Assembly (NCBI RefSeq): GCF_002289565.1
Contig: NZ_NTFY01000060.1
Location: 186,001-250,000, forward strand
DNA from: Rhodopirellula sp. SM50
GTDB lineage: Bacteria > Planctomycetota > Planctomycetia > Pirellulales > Pirellulaceae
Reading direction: 5' to 3'
Length of the DNA: 64,000 nucleotides
A program made the position numbers and the translations under genes. The notes beneath the pieces are model-generated. The model did not search any database. It saw only the letters and a list, made by a program, of their open reading frames with translations, and was not told the origin of the DNA. Below, piece after piece: positions 1-9,233 of this stretch. Position 1 is the first letter of the stretch, and each line of letters begins with the position of its first letter.

Positions 1-3000
1 ACGCTGATCGTTTCACTGCACCAACCCGTCATGGGCGCCTACACCCTGCTGGTGACCTTCGAAGAAAAACCCGACAAGAGCAACGGTTCGTTCAAACCCG
101 GTCAAGTCGCTCCGATCGGCGTCCAGGGCGAACGTGGTTACATCCAAGTGGTCAGCCCGATGCAGGTGAAAATCCAAACCGAATCGATCTCCGATGACAT
201 GCTCAACCTGGATCCGCTGGAATTGCCTGCGGAGCTCCGTCTGCTCAGTACCGCGCCTCCGCTGGGAACCTGGCAATACACCCAACGTCCCTTCGAATTG
301 AACCTGAACGTCAGCTGGTTCGAGCCCGGCACCACCGCGACGCAGGTCGTGGAATTCGCCGAAGCCAACAGTCGTGTATCGCAGGACGGCGAACTGGTCA
401 CCGACGTCGTGTACTTCGTCAAAACACGCGGGCAACGCACGTTGAAGATTCAGTTGCCCGGCGAACCGGTCCGACTGTGGGCCGTTTCGGTGGGCGGCCG
501 GCCCGTCACGGCTCGGCAATCCGACGAGGCGACGTTGATCCCGATCCCCGGCGGCACGGACCCGAATGTTCCAGTGGAGGTCAGTTTGCGATTGGGCAAA
601 CCGGCCGTTCACCAGTCCCGTCCCGAACTCGCCTTGCCCACCGTGTTCGCCCCCATCCTGAAAACACAGTGGAATGTGACCGGAGACGAAAAATACGTGT
701 TGGTGCCGACCGGCGGAACCGTCACGCCGCCCGTCCCGGTGCTGCGGCCGTCGGGGTTGGATTGGGTGGCCAAACGCGGCCTGATCGCGCTGGTGGTGAT
801 CGCGCTGCTGACCGGTTTCGGATTCTGGGCCTGCCGCACACCGGGATCCCTCCGCGTCGCCGGTCTGCTGGTTCTGCTGATCGCGATTGGCGTGTCGGTC
901 GCAACCGCGCTGGTGGCGCTCTCACAACGGGGCGTACCCGAGCCGTTGCAAGTCAGCGTGCCAATTCTGGCGGCCGGCGAAACCATTGCGCTGCAGGTGA
1001 AGAACACGCCGCTGTGGCGCGTCAATCTTTCGTCCGCCGGCGTGACCGCGTTGCTGTGCGCCCTCATCGCCCTGGCCTGGTCGTTTCGGAAACACGACGT
1101 CCACGCACGCCGGCTGCTGCGTGGCGGTGGAGTTCTGTTGCTGGCCCTGGGCGTGTTGCTGCAAGGTGACAGCGCGCCGTGGTTCTATGGACTGCTCGCC
1201 GTGGCAATTTTCATCCTGCTGTTTCTGCCTCCGGCGCGTCAGTGGGTCCACCAGACCAATCAATCCTTACGCGACCTCGCCGAGCAAAGGAAAGCCAAAA
1301 AGAACAACCCAGACGACGGTTCCAATGAAGTCCCCAGCGAAGCATTTGGTCCGGTGACGCCGATGCTGATCGGGTTCGCCTTGATGCTGTCGATGGCAAG
1401 CAGCACTCTGGCGGCCGTTCCAGCGGGGTTTCAAGCAGCCGACTCGATCAAACAACAGTGGCAACTGCTGCATCAAGACGCTCGTTTGTCCGCGACCGGA
1501 ACCATCACGCTGTCCGGCCGGCCGGGGGATCGCTTCCTGCTGCTCAAAGCCCCCGCCGTCCTGACGCGTTTCGAAGGAACCGGGCTGCGGCTGACCAAGA
1601 CCGAAGTGGCCGGCGAAGGCCTCTCTTACATCGTCAGCATTCCGGCAACCGACCCATCGCCCCCAACGGAAGACGCCCCGCAAGACGACGCCCCGCAAGA
1701 AGCACCGTCGGCGACGTTCCAGGCGACATTTGATTTTCAGCTGGAAGCGATCCAGCCGATCAACGGCATCCCGGTGCTGACCGGCATCGCGGCCGTCCAG
1801 CAGATCGACCTCCGCTACGACGAAGCCGGATGGGATGTCACCTCACCGGCCGCGGTCCGCATTGAAACCACCGCAGTGGACGACGCGACCCAGGCCAACG
1901 TGTTGCTGCGCCCCGGCAGCGCGAGTTTATTCTTGAAACCCCAAGTCCGTGATGTGACGACGGAGGAAACCCAGTTCTTTGTCGAAGCGTCCAACCTGTA
2001 CCTGCCCGGACCGGGTGTCGTCGACGGACGTCATCGTCTGCATCTCCGGACGTCACAAGGCCAGGTCAGCGAATTGAATGTCGCGGTCCCCCAAGGCCTG
2101 ACCGTCAGCGCGGTCTCGGGGCCGGTCGGTTCCTGGCAATTCGATGCCGAGAGCGGCGGATTGAAGTTACAGATCGATCCCGCGCAATCGCAAGCCTTTG
2201 ACGTGATCATTGAAACGCAACGCGGACTCGATCCCCTGCCGGCCGATGTCACGCTCTCACCGCTGAAGGTCAGCGGCGCCAACGGCGAAGTCGGACTCGT
2301 CGCGATCGCATTCGGTCCCGAAGCCCAACCCGAATCGTTGCAACCGAATCAGATGTCGGCCGTCAACTTGGGCGACTTTGACGCCGGTTTGATCACCAAC
2401 AAACAAGCCGTGTTGCATCGGGTCTATCGCTATGGTGCCGAGGGGGGCGAAGTCGCCGTGCGTGTCGCACCGGTGGCAGCGGAAGTCCGTGTCGCCAGCA
2501 AGCAAGTGCTTTCGCTCGGCGACGAACGCGTCGTCTTGGCGATCAACTTTGCCGCCGAAATCTCCCGCGCCGGACTGTTTCAGCTCAGTTTTCCACTTCC
2601 CGATGGGTTGGAAGTCGAATCCCTGACTGGCCCCGCGTTGCACCACTGGGCCGAACTGACCGAAGACGACCAACGACAAATCATCTTGCACCTCAACGGC
2701 AAAACCCTCGGGACGCAGAGCTTCGCGCTGGCTCTGACCGGTGCCGCGCCGAGTGACGTCGGGCAATGGGAAATCCCCCGTTTCGAGCTCAATGAGGCGA
2801 CGCGTCAGACCGGTGACTTGGTCGTCCGCCCGACCACCGGCATACGGCTCCGTACCGTGTCCCGCCAAAATGTTTCCGAGACCGATCCGCGGGCGATGGG
2901 CGGCGAAGCCCAAGGCGCGTTGGCGTTTCGTCTGCTGCAACGCGACTGGAATCTGGTTCTGGGCATCGAAAAACTGGATCCCTGGGTGACCGGCCAAGTG

Positions 3001-4623
3001 TTGCATGAAGTCACGCTGCGGGAAGGCCAGACGCGAACCGCATTGATCGCGAATTTCAATGTGCAAAACGCTTCAGTGCGTTCGCTGCAAGTCGTTCTGC
3101 CGCTCAGCGACGCCGACGAAATCAAAACGCTGCGGGCCAGTGGCAACACCGTCAGCGACCTGATCCGTACAGCGGCGGATTCCAACGTCTGGGAAATCCA
3201 GTTCAAACGTCGTGTGGTCGGTAAGATCGACTTCCGCATCGAATACGAACGGCGGGGTGATCGAGAAAACGACAGTGAAACGCTCAACCCGGCGGGCTTC
3301 CCGCAAGCGCGACAACTGTCGTATTTCTACGCCGTTCGCGCCGGCGGCCGCTTGGAATTGGAACTCGACGGGCTGTCCGAGGGCTGGCAACAGATCGACT
3401 GGAGCACAGTGCCCCCGATGTTGCGCGAAGCGGAAAACCGAAATGCACCGGTGTTCGCCCTCCGCGCCGTCGTTCCCACCAGCCCTCTGATCGTGCGTGC
3501 CCAACGACATTCGATCGCCGATGCGCTCAAGCTGCGGGTGGCCCAAGGTTCCTTGACCACCATCCTTTCGCCGACCGGTGATCAGCTGACCGCCGTCGAA
3601 GTGACCGTCGAAGTCATCCAGCGCAGCAGTCTGAGTGTCGGCCTGCCCGATGGCGGCGAATTGTTCAGCATCTTTGTCAACGGCGAAAGCGTCAATTCGA
3701 TTCGTCAGGGAGGCGACACGAACACCTGGCAGTTCTACATCCTGCCGGGCATCGACGACCGCACCGCAACCGTTCGCTTTGTCTATTCGGTCTCGGGAAA
3801 TCGGTTGAGGGATTTGAACTTGACCAGCCCCCAATTGAACGTGCCGCTGGAAAACATCCAATGGAATGTTGTGGCCCCGAAAGGATTTGAGCTGACCGAT
3901 CACGACGGCAATTTGGAATTGATCAGCCAGACGAACCAAGAGCAATACGACCGCAGCTCGTATTTGTCCAAAGCGGTCGGCAAGCGACAAGCCCAGGCGC
4001 AGCAGGCCGCCCAGTTACTCGAGCAAGCCAATCAGCTGTTGCAGGCCGGTGAACAAACCAAGGCCCGCTGGGCACTCAACAGCGTCGCCAACCAATACGC
4101 CTTGGACGCCGCTTCCAACGAAGACGCCCGCGTGCAGCTGGAGAACCTGCAAACGCAACAAGCGATCGTCGGACTCAACACACGTCGGCAACGCCTGTAT
4201 CTGTACAACACGCCCAGCGACACCGTATCGGGAGACAACCCGCAACTCCGCGAGGCGGCCGCCGACAACCCGATCCTGCAACAGGACCAATTGAATTTCC
4301 GGCCTCAACAATTGAGTCAGCTGCTGCGTGGAAACACGACCGAGGACAACGCGGTGTTGCAACAGATCGCCGCCCGCTTGGTCCGTCACCAACGCACCAC
4401 CGAACCGGCCCCGCAAGCGATCATCATCAGCCTGCCCGAAGAAGGCTCGGTCTACACCTTCGGTCGCACCGTGCAAGTTGCCGAGAACGCACCGCTGGAA
4501 CTCGAACTGGAATTTGCCTCGCAGTATAGAATCCAAGCCTGGCAAATCGCCTTGGTCACGCTGTTGCTGGCCGGCTTCGCCGCCGCGCTCGCCTTCGCCA
4601 CCACCGGACGCAAAGTGGCGTAA
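1..4623 (+). CDS. giant membrane-anchored protein of unknown function, 5' end outside window
   Basis: The reading frame is open from base 1, so the true start lies upstream; the first ATG in the window (31) is probably internal. At least 1540 residues are visible. Counting from base 31, hydrophobic segments cluster near residues 250-300, 335-400 and 440-465, and one more lies at the extreme C-terminus just before a short basic tail (GRKVA). The long part between them is beta-rich with no cysteines or obvious catalytic motif, which suggests repeated sandwich domains exposed outside the membrane. A Gln/Ala-rich, probably helical stretch lies near residues 1310-1370. I do not recognise the family. 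It could be an envelope scaffold or adhesion protein. The gene is certain, the role unknown. Confidence 0.85.
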   Translation, partial: TLIVSLHQPVMGAYTLLVTFEEKPDKSNGSFKPGQVAPIGVQGERGYIQVVSPMQVKIQTESISDDMLNLDPLELPAELRLLSTAPPLGTWQYTQRPFELNLNVSWFEPGTTATQVVEFAEANSRVSQDGELVTDVVYFVKTRGQRTLKIQLPGEPVRLWAVSVGGRPVTARQSDEATLIPIPGGTDPNVPVEVSLRLGKPAVHQSRPELALPTVFAPILKTQWNVTGDEKYVLVPTGGTVTPPVPVLRPSGLDWVAKRGLIALVVIALLTGFGFWACRTPGSLRVAGLLVLLIAIGVSVATALVALSQRGVPEPLQVSVPILAAGETIALQVKNTPLWRVNLSSAGVTALLCALIALAWSFRKHDVHARRLLRGGGVLLLALGVLLQGDSAPWFYGLLAVAIFILLFLPPARQWVHQTNQSLRDLAEQRKAKKNNPDDGSNEVPSEAFGPVTPMLIGFALMLSMASSTLAAVPAGFQAADSIKQQWQLLHQDARLSATGTITLSGRPGDRFLLLKAPAVLTRFEGTGLRLTKTEVAGEGLSYIVSIPATDPSPPTEDAPQDDAPQEAPSATFQATFDFQLEAIQPINGIPVLTGIAAVQQIDLRYDEAGWDVTSPAAVRIETTAVDDATQANVLLRPGSASLFLKPQVRDVTTEETQFFVEASNLYLPGPGVVDGRHRLHLRTSQGQVSELNVAVPQGLTVSAVSGPVGSWQFDAESGGLKLQIDPAQSQAFDVIIETQRGLDPLPADVTLSPLKVSGANGEVGLVAIAFGPEAQPESLQPNQMSAVNLGDFDAGLITNKQAVLHRVYRYGAEGGEVAVRVAPVAAEVRVASKQVLSLGDERVVLAINFAAEISRAGLFQLSFPLPDGLEVESLTGPALHHWAELTEDDQRQIILHLNGKTLGTQSFALALTGAAPSDVGQWEIPRFELNEATRQTGDLVVRPTTGIRLRTVSRQNVSETDPRAMGGEAQGALAFRLLQRDWNLVLGIEKLDPWVTGQVLHEVTLREGQTRTALIANFNVQNASVRSLQVVLPLSDADEIKTLRASGNTVSDLIRTAADSNVWEIQFKRRVVGKIDFRIEYERRGDRENDSETLNPAGFPQARQLSYFYAVRAGGRLELELDGLSEGWQQIDWSTVPPMLREAENRNAPVFALRAVVPTSPLIVRAQRHSIADALKLRVAQGSLTTILSPTGDQLTAVEVTVEVIQRSSLSVGLPDGGELFSIFVNGESVNSIRQGGDTNTWQFYILPGIDDRTATVRFVYSVSGNRLRDLNLTSPQLNVPLENIQWNVVAPKGFELTDHDGNLELISQTNQEQYDRSSYLSKAVGKRQAQAQQAAQLLEQANQLLQAGEQTKARWALNSVANQYALDAASNEDARVQLENLQTQQAIVGLNTRRQRLYLYNTPSDTVSGDNPQLREAAADNPILQQDQLNFRPQQLSQLLRGNTTEDNAVLQQIAARLVRHQRTTEPAPQAIIISLPEEGSVYTFGRTVQVAENAPLELELEFASQYRIQAWQIALVTLLLAGFAAALAFATTGRKVA

Positions 4624-4673
4624 GCTTCCAGCTTGCGATTCTGGCAACAAATGTCATCCATGACTCAAGACTT

Positions 4674-4836
4674 GTTCCCAGGCTCCGCCCTACGCCGTGA
4701 ACGACTTTTTAGCGGTGGGGCGTGAGCCCTCCGGTGTGTTGGCAAAGAAGCGAACCGGAGGGCTTGCGCCCTGCCACTAAAACCTCGTCAAACACAGGAA
4801 ATAAATCGTTCACGGCGTAGGGCTCCGCCTGGGAAC
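4674..4836. repeat. 163-bp inverted repeat downstream of the giant gene
   Basis: Outer arms CCTGGGAAC-type (4674-4682 and 4828-4836) and a perfect 17-bp arm pair (4688-4704 with 4806-4822) enclose an imperfect inner pair (4711-4735 with about 4755-4779) that keeps the core CCCTCCGGT/ACCGGAGGG. The pairing survives inner substitutions. This looks like a folded intergenic repeat or a non-autonomous element; it could also act as a terminator. Confidence 0.7.
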
Positions 4837-5167
4837 ACACTGTCTCGGAGGCTCCGCCTCTCCGGTCCGCAGGCGGAGCCCGCGTTGAATTGCGTTCCCA
4901 GGCGGGGGACGTCGCTTCTTTTACTACAGGATTTGGAAACCGATTGAGATTCTCTCCCTCTGGGGGAGACGACGTTTGCGCAGCAAGCAAACGCCAGAGA
5001 GGGCCGGCGGCTTGCGAACGTCTCAACGACGTCCGCTACGATCAACTCCGCCACTTCTACAATCGACGTCCCGAGCCTGGGGACGATCGCAAAAAATGCT
5101 TCCAGGCAATCGGCATGCCCAGCATGCCCTACGACTCATTCCACCAGCGGATCTGCCACGCCCTGCC
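4837..5167. repeat. gene-free stretch with GGCTCCGCCT repeats and short hairpins
   Basis: GGCTCCGCCT occurs at 4821-4830 and 4850-4859 and inverted at 4871-4880, forming a hairpin. A second structured segment near 4945-5015 has CTCTCCCTCTGGGGGAGA followed by a GCAAACGCCAGAGAGGG-like run, similar in style to 7205-7223. No credible coding frame is seen. Confidence 0.5.
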
Positions 5168-6817
5168 TCACGCAAACATCATCACGATCGCTTGGGCGGC
5201 GATGATCCGCAGAATCATCGTCAGCGGATAAACGGCTGCATAGGCCGTCGAACTGGCCTCGGAGTCGGCCTGAGAATTCGCGAATGCGAGCGCCGGCGGA
5301 TCGGTCATGCTGCCGGCGATCACGCCGCAGATCGTCAAATAGTTCTGTTTCCAAATCAATCGCGCTGCGATTCCCGTCGTCAGCAACGGGACCATCGTGA
5401 CAATGATGCCCAGCCCCATCCATTTGACGCCCTGGACACTGAGTGCGGCTTCGAAGAAGGTTTCACCCGCGCCCAGGCCGGCGCAGGCGAGAAACAAAAT
5501 GATCCCCAACTCCCGGAGCGCCAGATTGGCCGAGTAGGGGATGTACCAGACAAACTTTCCGACGCTGCCGATCAGACTGAACACAATCGCGGCCACCAGC
5601 GGCCCGCCGGCAAAGCCCAGCCGGATCGGGAACGGGACACCGGGCAGATGAAACGGAATCATCCCGGCGACGACACCGATCGCGATGCCGAAGAACAGCG
5701 GCGAGAAGTGCGTCTCCTTCATCGACTTGCCGGAGTTGCCCAGGAATTTGGTGACCCGTTCGATCGACTCTTTGTCTCCGACGATGTGTGCGATATCGCC
5801 ATAGTGAAAGCGGCTTGATCCTCGCGCGGTCAACTCCACACCCGATCGAATGATCCGCGTGACCGACGTGTTAAAAACTTTGTCCAGCGACAGCTCACGG
5901 AGTGTCCTTCGCAAGGCTTGGGGATCGGTTACCAGGACGCGGCGATAGGCCACTTCGCCCGGTTCCTTCATCAGATCGACATCGACTTTGCGACCGATGA
6001 CCGGCTCGATCCGATCCAGCGTGCTTCGTGGGCCGACGAGTTGAACGAGGTCACCGTCGTGCAAGTCCGTTTCGTCCGTTGCTGCTTGAACGACGTCTTC
6101 ACCCGCGCGTCTGATCCGCGAAATGCGGACGCCCGAATCTTCGACCCCAGGGATTTGGCCGAAGGGAATGGATCCCAAATGGGGGTTGTCGATCACGATC
6201 GTGCGACGCTCGATCGGTTCATGATCCTGTTTCTCAAGCTCCTTGATTTGTGCCACTTCGTCACTGACGTTGATGCCGAACAGCCGTCGAATCAAAAGCA
6301 TCGAGGCGATGATCCCGATGATGCCGCCGGGGTAGGCGACGGCGTAGGCCGAGGCAAGCGATCCGATTCCCGCAGGCCTTTCCTCCCCCGAAAGTGACAG
6401 CGCCGCCTGCTCTGCGGCCCCCAGGGAAGGCGTATTGGTCGTCGCCCCGCTAAACAGCCCCGCCGACGTAAACACGGGAAGCTCCAGCAACAACACAAAC
6501 ACACAGATCAAAATGACCGCCTGAACGACGATCGAAAGCGCCATGGAATTGAGCAAGATGCCCTGCTTCTTCCACAGTTCAATCACGCCGGGACCGAGCT
6601 GCAATCCGATCGTGAAGACGAACAAGATCAGCCCGAACTCTTTGGTGAAATCCGCGATCTCCGGATCGATCGAAGCGCCAAAGTGGCCGAACAAAATGCC
6701 GGCAAACAGCACCCCCGCCGGCCCCAGCCCGATACCTCGGATACGAATTCCGCCCAACAACAGCCCGCAAACGGCGACGAGCGTGACGATCAAGATTGCG
6801 GCTGCGACGGGTGGCAT
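5168..6817 (-). CDS. AspT/YidE/YbjL-family transporter with two TrkA-C domains
   Basis: This 549-residue inner-membrane protein has the layout of the aspartate:alanine exchanger / YidE family. An N-terminal block of five or so membrane segments (about 1-190) is followed by two cytoplasmic TrkA-C (RCK-C) domains (about 200-370, with LHDGDLVQLVG and FHYGDIAHIVG as matching edges), then a second membrane block (about 380-549). The two halves share a Gly-rich repeat (LGPAGVLFAGILFG and LGFAGGPLVAAIVFS), as expected of the antiporter duplication. Likely an exchanger of a small anion or amino acid; the substrate cannot be read from sequence. ATG at 6817, TGA at 5168; no operon partner. Confidence 0.9.
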   Translation of the reverse strand: MPPVAAAILIVTLVAVCGLLLGGIRIRGIGLGPAGVLFAGILFGHFGASIDPEIADFTKEFGLILFVFTIGLQLGPGVIELWKKQGILLNSMALSIVVQAVILICVFVLLLELPVFTSAGLFSGATTNTPSLGAAEQAALSLSGEERPAGIGSLASAYAVAYPGGIIGIIASMLLIRRLFGINVSDEVAQIKELEKQDHEPIERRTIVIDNPHLGSIPFGQIPGVEDSGVRISRIRRAGEDVVQAATDETDLHDGDLVQLVGPRSTLDRIEPVIGRKVDVDLMKEPGEVAYRRVLVTDPQALRRTLRELSLDKVFNTSVTRIIRSGVELTARGSSRFHYGDIAHIVGDKESIERVTKFLGNSGKSMKETHFSPLFFGIAIGVVAGMIPFHLPGVPFPIRLGFAGGPLVAAIVFSLIGSVGKFVWYIPYSANLALRELGIILFLACAGLGAGETFFEAALSVQGVKWMGLGIIVTMVPLLTTGIAARLIWKQNYLTICGVIAGSMTDPPALAFANSQADSEASSTAYAAVYPLTMILRIIAAQAIVMMFA

Positions 6818-7435
6818 GGATCAAAAACTTCCGTAGCGGTGTGTTGGCCGTTTCGACGACCAGTCGTTGCACATCTGATCCGCACCTCGTGCACGAACCC
6901 GTTGCATTTCCGGGCTGTCGTACTCGATCAATTGCCGCCACTCAATGGGACAGGTGCGGCCCCAAGTGACCAACTGCCGTTGTCCACCGATTGCGGTGGG
7001 CAATCGCACCAAGCGCGAAAAGAACCCTCCCGCCTGCAGGTCACGCAGCTTCCAAAGCCCCCCTCCCGTGTATTTTTAAAGCCACCCTCCTGGCAGGAGG
7101 GTCGAGCGAAGCGAGGGGAGGTCGAACAGTGAATCGCGAGTTTTGCTTCACCTGCCAGAGTCGGCTCCCAAGCAGCAACCCAAACCCTCTCCTCGCTGCG
7201 CTCGACTCTCCCAGAGGGAGAGTGACGAAACCCCTTTGAATTCAACGACTTAAAAAACTGCACGACCTCTGTGCGGAGCGAGGGGAGGGTCCCCGCCGGC
7301 GATTGCCGGCCGCCCCCCCAAACCTACTGTAAATCATGCTCCCCGCGGCGTTCACAATTTGCCCGCTGAACTTCCTTGACCTCGCTAGACAACCGAACCT
7401 GAATCAGGCAAAATACGTCTCTTGTCGCAAGACAA
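6818..7435. repeat. intergenic stretch with short hairpin repeats upstream of the tRNA
   Basis: No convincing gene. Two compact hairpins are visible: ACCCTCCT-GGC-AGGAGGGT at 7084-7102 and ACTCTCCC-AGA-GGGAGAGT at 7205-7223, with GAGCGAAGCGAGGGGAGG-like sequence between and after them. They resemble the structured segment near 4945-5015, which suggests a dispersed repeat family rather than two independent terminators. Confidence 0.5.
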
Positions 7436-7509
7436 GCACCCGTGGCACAACTGGATAGCGCATCGGTCTTCGGAACCGAGGGTTGCAGGTTCGAATCCTG
7501 CCGGGTGTA
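7436..7509 (+). tRNA. tRNA-Arg (anticodon TCG)
   Basis: 74 nt fold as a cloverleaf: acceptor 7436-7442 with 7502-7508, anticodon stem TCGGT/ACCGA (7463-7467, 7475-7479) with loop CTTCGGA placing TCG at 7470-7472, and T arm GCAGG-TTCGAAT-CCTGC. The discriminator is A and CCA is not encoded. The acceptor opens with a G1:U72 wobble, and the D stem has one A-C mismatch. It should read CGA-family arginine codons. Confidence 0.93.
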
Positions 7510-7996
7510 CTCTTCACGATCTGCGGAATTGGCCCTATCGGCCAGTTCGCTCTTCGAGAGTCCTTCTTCGGCCGAGCTGGCCGGTCAATAAACGCCATGT
7601 TTGGGGCGTTGTTCAAGTTCCGGTGATTTGCCCCGGACCTCTCTTCCGAAATCTGCCGTCCCAAATCCGCATGAGTTGCGTCCGTCTCAACAGTTTTTTC
7701 TCTGCGAACTATCGCGCTCTCGGCTCACCAAGTGGCTGCTTGTTACCACGCCGTTTGCTTCCGACCTACCGAACCAGACGGTTCATGTCTTGCTCGGGTT
7801 AACAGGTGGGCTTTGCGGGCTACGTTCTATCAGTATCCCATCACAACCCAGGAGCCAAACTTGTTTCGCACCGAATACGCCGTGCATCTGCGATACGCAA
7901 AGGGCCTGGCCCACTTTAGCCGCGAGGAGCAACTGCCGTTCGCTATTTTGATGACACTGATCCAAACGGAAACTGTTGTTCAACATGCGGAAGGAC
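7510..7996. other. gene-free stretch between tRNA and DUF1501 gene
   Basis: No gene is supported. A plus-strand frame near 7800-8043 reads protein-like (EYAVHLRYAKGLAHFSREEQ) but has no recognisable family and runs over the 3' end of the opposite-strand DUF1501 gene. It could be a decayed fragment. A segment near 7750-7803 resembles one near 28586-28633 (see findings). Confidence 0.4.
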
Positions 7997-9229
7997 TCAG
8001 GCAAACAACTCTTGGCGAGCCTCGCCCTGATTGGCCAACTTGAATGGGCGGCCGCTGATACTCTTTTCCTCGTATGCGGGGTCAATGCCGAGACGCCAGG
8101 CGATCGTGGCGTTGAAATCGGTCACGTCCAGAACATTCTCGGCCGCTGATTGGCCATCCTTTGTCGTGGTGCCGTAGATCTGCCCCGCTTTGACGCCGGC
8201 ACCAGCCATCAGACATGTGAAACCGTCCGGGTGATGATCTCTTCCCTTGTTCGGGTTCACCTCTGGCTTCCGGCCAAACTCGGTGGAAACAACGACCAAC
8301 GTCGTCTCCAAAAGGCCTTTTTCGCTAAGGTGTGTGAGCAGCGCCGACAAACCTTTGTCCAACTTGCTCGCGTTGGAGCGTAGCTTGCCGTAGATGTTGT
8401 CGTGGTAGTCCCAGCCGCCAAGCTCCACTTTGACGTAGCGAACGCCGCGCTGAACAAGTCGACCCGCCAGCATGCAGCGGCGACTGAATTCCTGCTTGTC
8501 GTAAAGGCGGACAATACTCTCGTCTTCGTTTTCCAGCTCGAAGGCGTCGATGTCCTTGGAGTTCATGAATTTGAGAGCGCCCTGATAGGTATCGACGTAG
8601 GCCCTCGTTTCTTTGGTGCTGTAGTCTTGCGCGAAGTCCGCATTCAACGAGTCGAGAATCCCAAGCCGGTTTTCGAACTTGCTTTCCTGGACTGCGGGGT
8701 TTCGATTCACAAAGTCGATGCCCGCGCTGGTGTTTTTGACAGGCAATGCCGCCCACTGCCCAGGAAAAAAACCGGCTGTACCGGCCCTACCTTTTCCGAT
8801 GCTGACAAAGTTTGGGAGACTATCTTGCTCTGTCGTGAGGCGTTTACTGACCCAGGCCCCAAGCTCAGGGTGTGTGACGGATGATCGCGGGTCATAGCTG
8901 GTCAACATCTTGTAAATCCCCGCAGGGTGAGCACCCTGGTTGGATTTCATGGAATTGATGACCAAGAGCTTGTCCATTTGTTGGGCGAGAGTGGGGAAAT
9001 AGTGGCTGACACGGACGCCATCGACATTGCTCTTGATAATCTTGGATTTGCCGACGACCGACTGATCCACTTCCACATTGAAGCTGTCGTATTGACTCAA
9101 TCCCCCGGAAAGGAAGATATTGATCACCGACTTCGCTTTCGGCAGATGCGCTTCTGCGGATGCTGAATCCAGGAGAGGCAGCGACATGCCTGCCATTGCG
9201 ACGCTGTATATGAATTTTCGGCGGTTCAT
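7997..9229 (-). CDS. DUF1501 family secreted protein with Tat-type signal
   Basis: About 410 residues. MNRRKFIYSVAMAG at the N-terminus is a twin-arginine-like signal ending near SASA, followed by the DUF1501 fold, related to sulfatases and alkaline phosphatases (INIFLSGGLSQYDSFN near residue 38; HPELGAWVSKR; FGRKPEVNPNKGRDHHPDG near the C-terminal third). I chose ATG 9229 over an in-frame TTG at 9244 because it begins exactly at the Tat motif. It starts 4 bp after the DUF1549 gene stops, the common planctomycete two-gene operon. The molecular function of DUF1501 proteins is not established; export and a possible hydrolase role are inferred. Confidence 0.93.
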   Translation of the reverse strand: MNRRKFIYSVAMAGMSLPLLDSASAEAHLPKAKSVINIFLSGGLSQYDSFNVEVDQSVVGKSKIIKSNVDGVRVSHYFPTLAQQMDKLLVINSMKSNQGAHPAGIYKMLTSYDPRSSVTHPELGAWVSKRLTTEQDSLPNFVSIGKGRAGTAGFFPGQWAALPVKNTSAGIDFVNRNPAVQESKFENRLGILDSLNADFAQDYSTKETRAYVDTYQGALKFMNSKDIDAFELENEDESIVRLYDKQEFSRRCMLAGRLVQRGVRYVKVELGGWDYHDNIYGKLRSNASKLDKGLSALLTHLSEKGLLETTLVVVSTEFGRKPEVNPNKGRDHHPDGFTCLMAGAGVKAGQIYGTTTKDGQSAAENVLDVTDFNATIAWRLGIDPAYEEKSISGRPFKLANQGEARQELFA

Positions 9230-9233
9230 CGTT

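Noticed and set aside
2257-3990. Long minus-strand open frames inside the giant gene
   Set aside because: Composition looks like the antisense of a GC-rich coding frame; no motifs or signal peptides.
4976-5818. 280-codon plus-strand open frame
   Set aside because: Mostly antisense to the AspT-type transporter and rich in Arg/His/Gln, typical of a shadow frame.
7732-8043. 103-codon plus-strand frame after the tRNA
   Set aside because: Its second half reads protein-like, but there is no family, and it overlaps the 3' end of the DUF1501 gene in antisense.
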